From Hysterangium stoloniferum (Eukaryota > Basidiomycota > Agaricomycetes > Hysterangiales > Hysterangiaceae), in NCBI GenBank assembly GCA_015178975.1, contig WHVD01000016.1:372001-436000 (forward strand): a DNA stretch of 64,000 nucleotides, given 5' to 3'. Shown piece after piece: positions 62,065 through 64,000 of the stretch. A model generated the notes under the pieces. The model was given only the letters and a program-made list of their open reading frames with translations. It had not been told where the DNA came from and did not search any database. The position numbers and the translations under genes were made by a program. Numbering within the stretch: the stretch's first letter is position 1; every line of letters begins with the position of its first letter.

Positions 62065-62570
62065 AAAAAAGGATAGGAGTGCGAGCACCGCCGGACTCAC
62101 TCTTGATGTTCGTTAAACATGCCGAGAGATGTTCAGTGAGGCAATATTTTCGTCGATGTTGATATCTGTACAACCAATAGTATTAATGGTGAACTTCCGG
62201 TGTGTCGTTCAGTGCGTGCCATCCAACGTCAGAATGCCCTACCCGCCGCCGATTCACCTATATATTATTATGGATCTGATCTCCCGTCGTTTGACAGGGC
62301 ATTTCATTTCCCATATTCCATCGATGACGCGGGAGTCGGAGGACAATGTCCAACAACCACATCTTACAAGTGGTTCGCGTTGGAAAATTTTGAAAAAAAT
62401 CCGCTTCTAATAAGCTAAATATAACTTATTTAGTATGTTGATTACAAGCGGTCACGGTGTCACAGTGACTCAGTCTTCGGAACGTTCGTCAGAGTCTATA
62501 CTCAAACCACATTGATACTGCAGACCGTATCGGCCTGCCCCATTCCCTCCAGCCTTTTAGCCACTTTTAT
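62065..62570. other. Intergenic region before the F-box/WD-like gene
   Basis: Holds the 3' flank of the nuclease gene and the promoter of the next gene on the same strand. Frames here are short and unrecognised. Confidence 0.5.
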
Positions 62571-64000
62571 ATGCAAGACAAGCCTTCACTGATATTAACA
62601 AACAGTTTAGTGACAACCGAAACAACATCAAACAACAAGAACACAACTACCCAGCATGCTTTACAGTCAAATCGATCTCGTAACGAGCGTGGACTATCCG
62701 TGTTCCACCCCCCTCGATGCTTCTTGCTATCAATTCCCTCAGAGTCACTCAATCATATCACAAGCTACGTCGGGGACCCATTGTCGCTCCTCGCCCTATC
62801 GCTTGTCAGTCGTAGGCTCAGAGACCACGTAGCGGAAGATAGCACGTGGTACCATGCGTTTGCTTTCCATTACTGGGGCATCGGCCCCGAATCTGATCCT
62901 GAGGATGAACAAAAGCTCGTGTTGAGGAGGTCGGATAGCACTTGGAAGAAGGAGTTTATCAAGCGGTTCAATGTCCTCCAGTGAGTGTCTAAGTTGCGTT
63001 GCCCCACATAAACCGGCTCGTTAAACGTCCCCCCAGTCGTTGGGAAAAATCGCGTAGCTCTACGTTGAGCTATCGGCCTCACTATTGGAGCATATCGGGC
63101 ATGCATCTCCTCGACAGTGTATCACTTCTGACCTCAAACCTCCAGTATGGCATAGTCACTCGTAGCTTCCCCCTCACTGGTATGTCGCGGTCTTTCACTC
63201 AATGCAGCCCTCCTTACTCTCTAAAGGCAAGATTCTGAAAGGCCATCTCGACGCCTCAGGAACCGCCAACGGCCTTGGAATCGGCAACCCAAATGAGGAA
63301 TTCACACCGAATGTATCTTGCGTTGCACTCTCGTCTTGCGGAGGAACCGGTCGTATTGCGTGGGGTTTTCGAAGCGGCCAAGTGGCAGCGACGTCTGCCT
63401 CGCGCGTCATGGATTCCAATCGTCCCGCTGCGCGTTTTGTGCGTGGCAGGATCGAAGATGAACATCCAGCCGAGGTCCGCTGTGCCGTATTTGCGGGTCG
63501 AGATGATGATATGGTGCTTAGTGGATGCGCACGTGGACTGGTCAAGTTATGGGATGCCAAAAGGATGCGATGTCTTTGGACGGGTTATGGAAAGAGGGAA
63601 GAGGTGCTCGTTAGTGATCCTTGTTACAAGGTGCTTTATGGTTCCGCGGCGAATGTTATCGTTGCCACGATGCAGAGTGGTGACGTAGTCTTTTGGTGGG
63701 GATTTCAGCCACACGAGGGTGAAGGGACAGTTGACGTCGAGTCAATCCGTAGCGTCAGGGTCAACTATCCAGAAGCGTTTGAAATATTTTTCATCGACCC
63801 AAATTTCTCAAATTCCAAAGCCTCCATCCTACTTCATAGTACTAATGGAACGTTTTTCCTCCGCATCACGCTGGATACTATTACAGGAAATACTACGACA
63901 ATCCGTTTTTGCGACGGTCCTCTCGGTCCTATCACGAGCATCAAGCCCTGCTTCGCCTTGCAGCCAACCGTGGTGTCACCATGTATGCCTTTAACGCCTG
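62571..64000 (+). CDS. F-box/WD-repeat-like protein, cut by the right window edge
   Basis: Starts at ATG 62571 with a Thr/Asn-rich leader. Then comes an F-box-like segment: LLSIPSESLNHITSYVGDPL, SLLALSLVSRRLRDHVAED and STWYHAFAFHYWG. Introns at 62981-63039 (donor GTGAGT) and about 63180-63225 (donor GTATGT) lead to RWEKSRSSTLSYRPHYWSIS and GKILKGHLDAS. The later part has propeller-type repeats: GGTGRIAWGFRSGQVAAT, VRCAVFAGRDDDMVLSGCA with RGLVKLWDAKRMRCLWTG, and VIVATMQSGDVVFWWGF. The gene continues past 64000. Probably a substrate adaptor of an SCF ubiquitin ligase; the target is unknown. Confidence 0.8.

Overview
The window looks like nuclear DNA of a basidiomycete fungus, most likely a mushroom-forming Agaricomycete. 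The protein genes are cut by many short GT-AG introns of about 50-65 bp. The gene families are ordinary fungal housekeeping families, and one degraded element belongs to an ORF family I associate with Agaricomycete repeats. There is no bacterial-type operon, ribosome binding site or CRISPR array. The species cannot be named from the sequence.

Layout. 1-1141 (+): 3' end of a UBE3D/Ipa1-like HECT_2 gene. 2398-4172 (-): F-box protein. 4787-7252 (-): protein with two RRM domains. 8457-15765 (+): separase. 15978-18445 (+): PtdIns4P 5-kinase. 19428-24673 (-): condensin subunit 1. 24828-25232 (+): Rpb10, divergent from condensin. 25386-25997 (-): histone H3. 26280-31045: about 4.7 kb of repeated units, each carrying an intron-containing tRNA-Lys(CUU) gene, interrupted by a dead short-chain dehydrogenase gene. 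31965-35239 (+): CSC1/OSCA-type channel. 35806-35883 (+): tRNA-Asn with a 4-nt insertion. 36067-37180 (+): metallo-beta-lactamase-fold protein. 37394-40968 (-) and 53428-57065 (-): two SPX-EXS (Syg1/XPR1) paralogues. Between them lie vps16 (45633-48937, -), an aminodeoxychorismate lyase (52359-53234, -) and two long stretches without a recognisable gene. 58440-60240 (+): degraded repeat-type ORF. 60836-62064 (+): Lcl3-like nuclease. 62571 to the right edge (+): F-box/WD-like gene, cut off.

How the genes relate. They serve unrelated cell functions, but the left half holds three chromosome-cycle genes: separase, condensin and histone H3. All three have ACGCGT (MluI-box-like) and CACGTG sites close upstream of the start codon. 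CACGTG also sits before the first F-box gene and vps16. The two SPX-EXS proteins probably act in phosphate sensing or export. Vps16 acts in vacuolar/endosomal tethering, and the CSC1 protein and PIP5K act at membranes.

The most unusual features are the tRNA-Lys repeat array, the tRNA-Asn with a 4-nt anticodon-loop insertion, and a CSC1-type gene whose start codon appears to be split by an intron. All gene models come from reading the sequence by eye. Outer limits and the introns quoted with positions are firm; some internal exon borders in the long genes are approximate.
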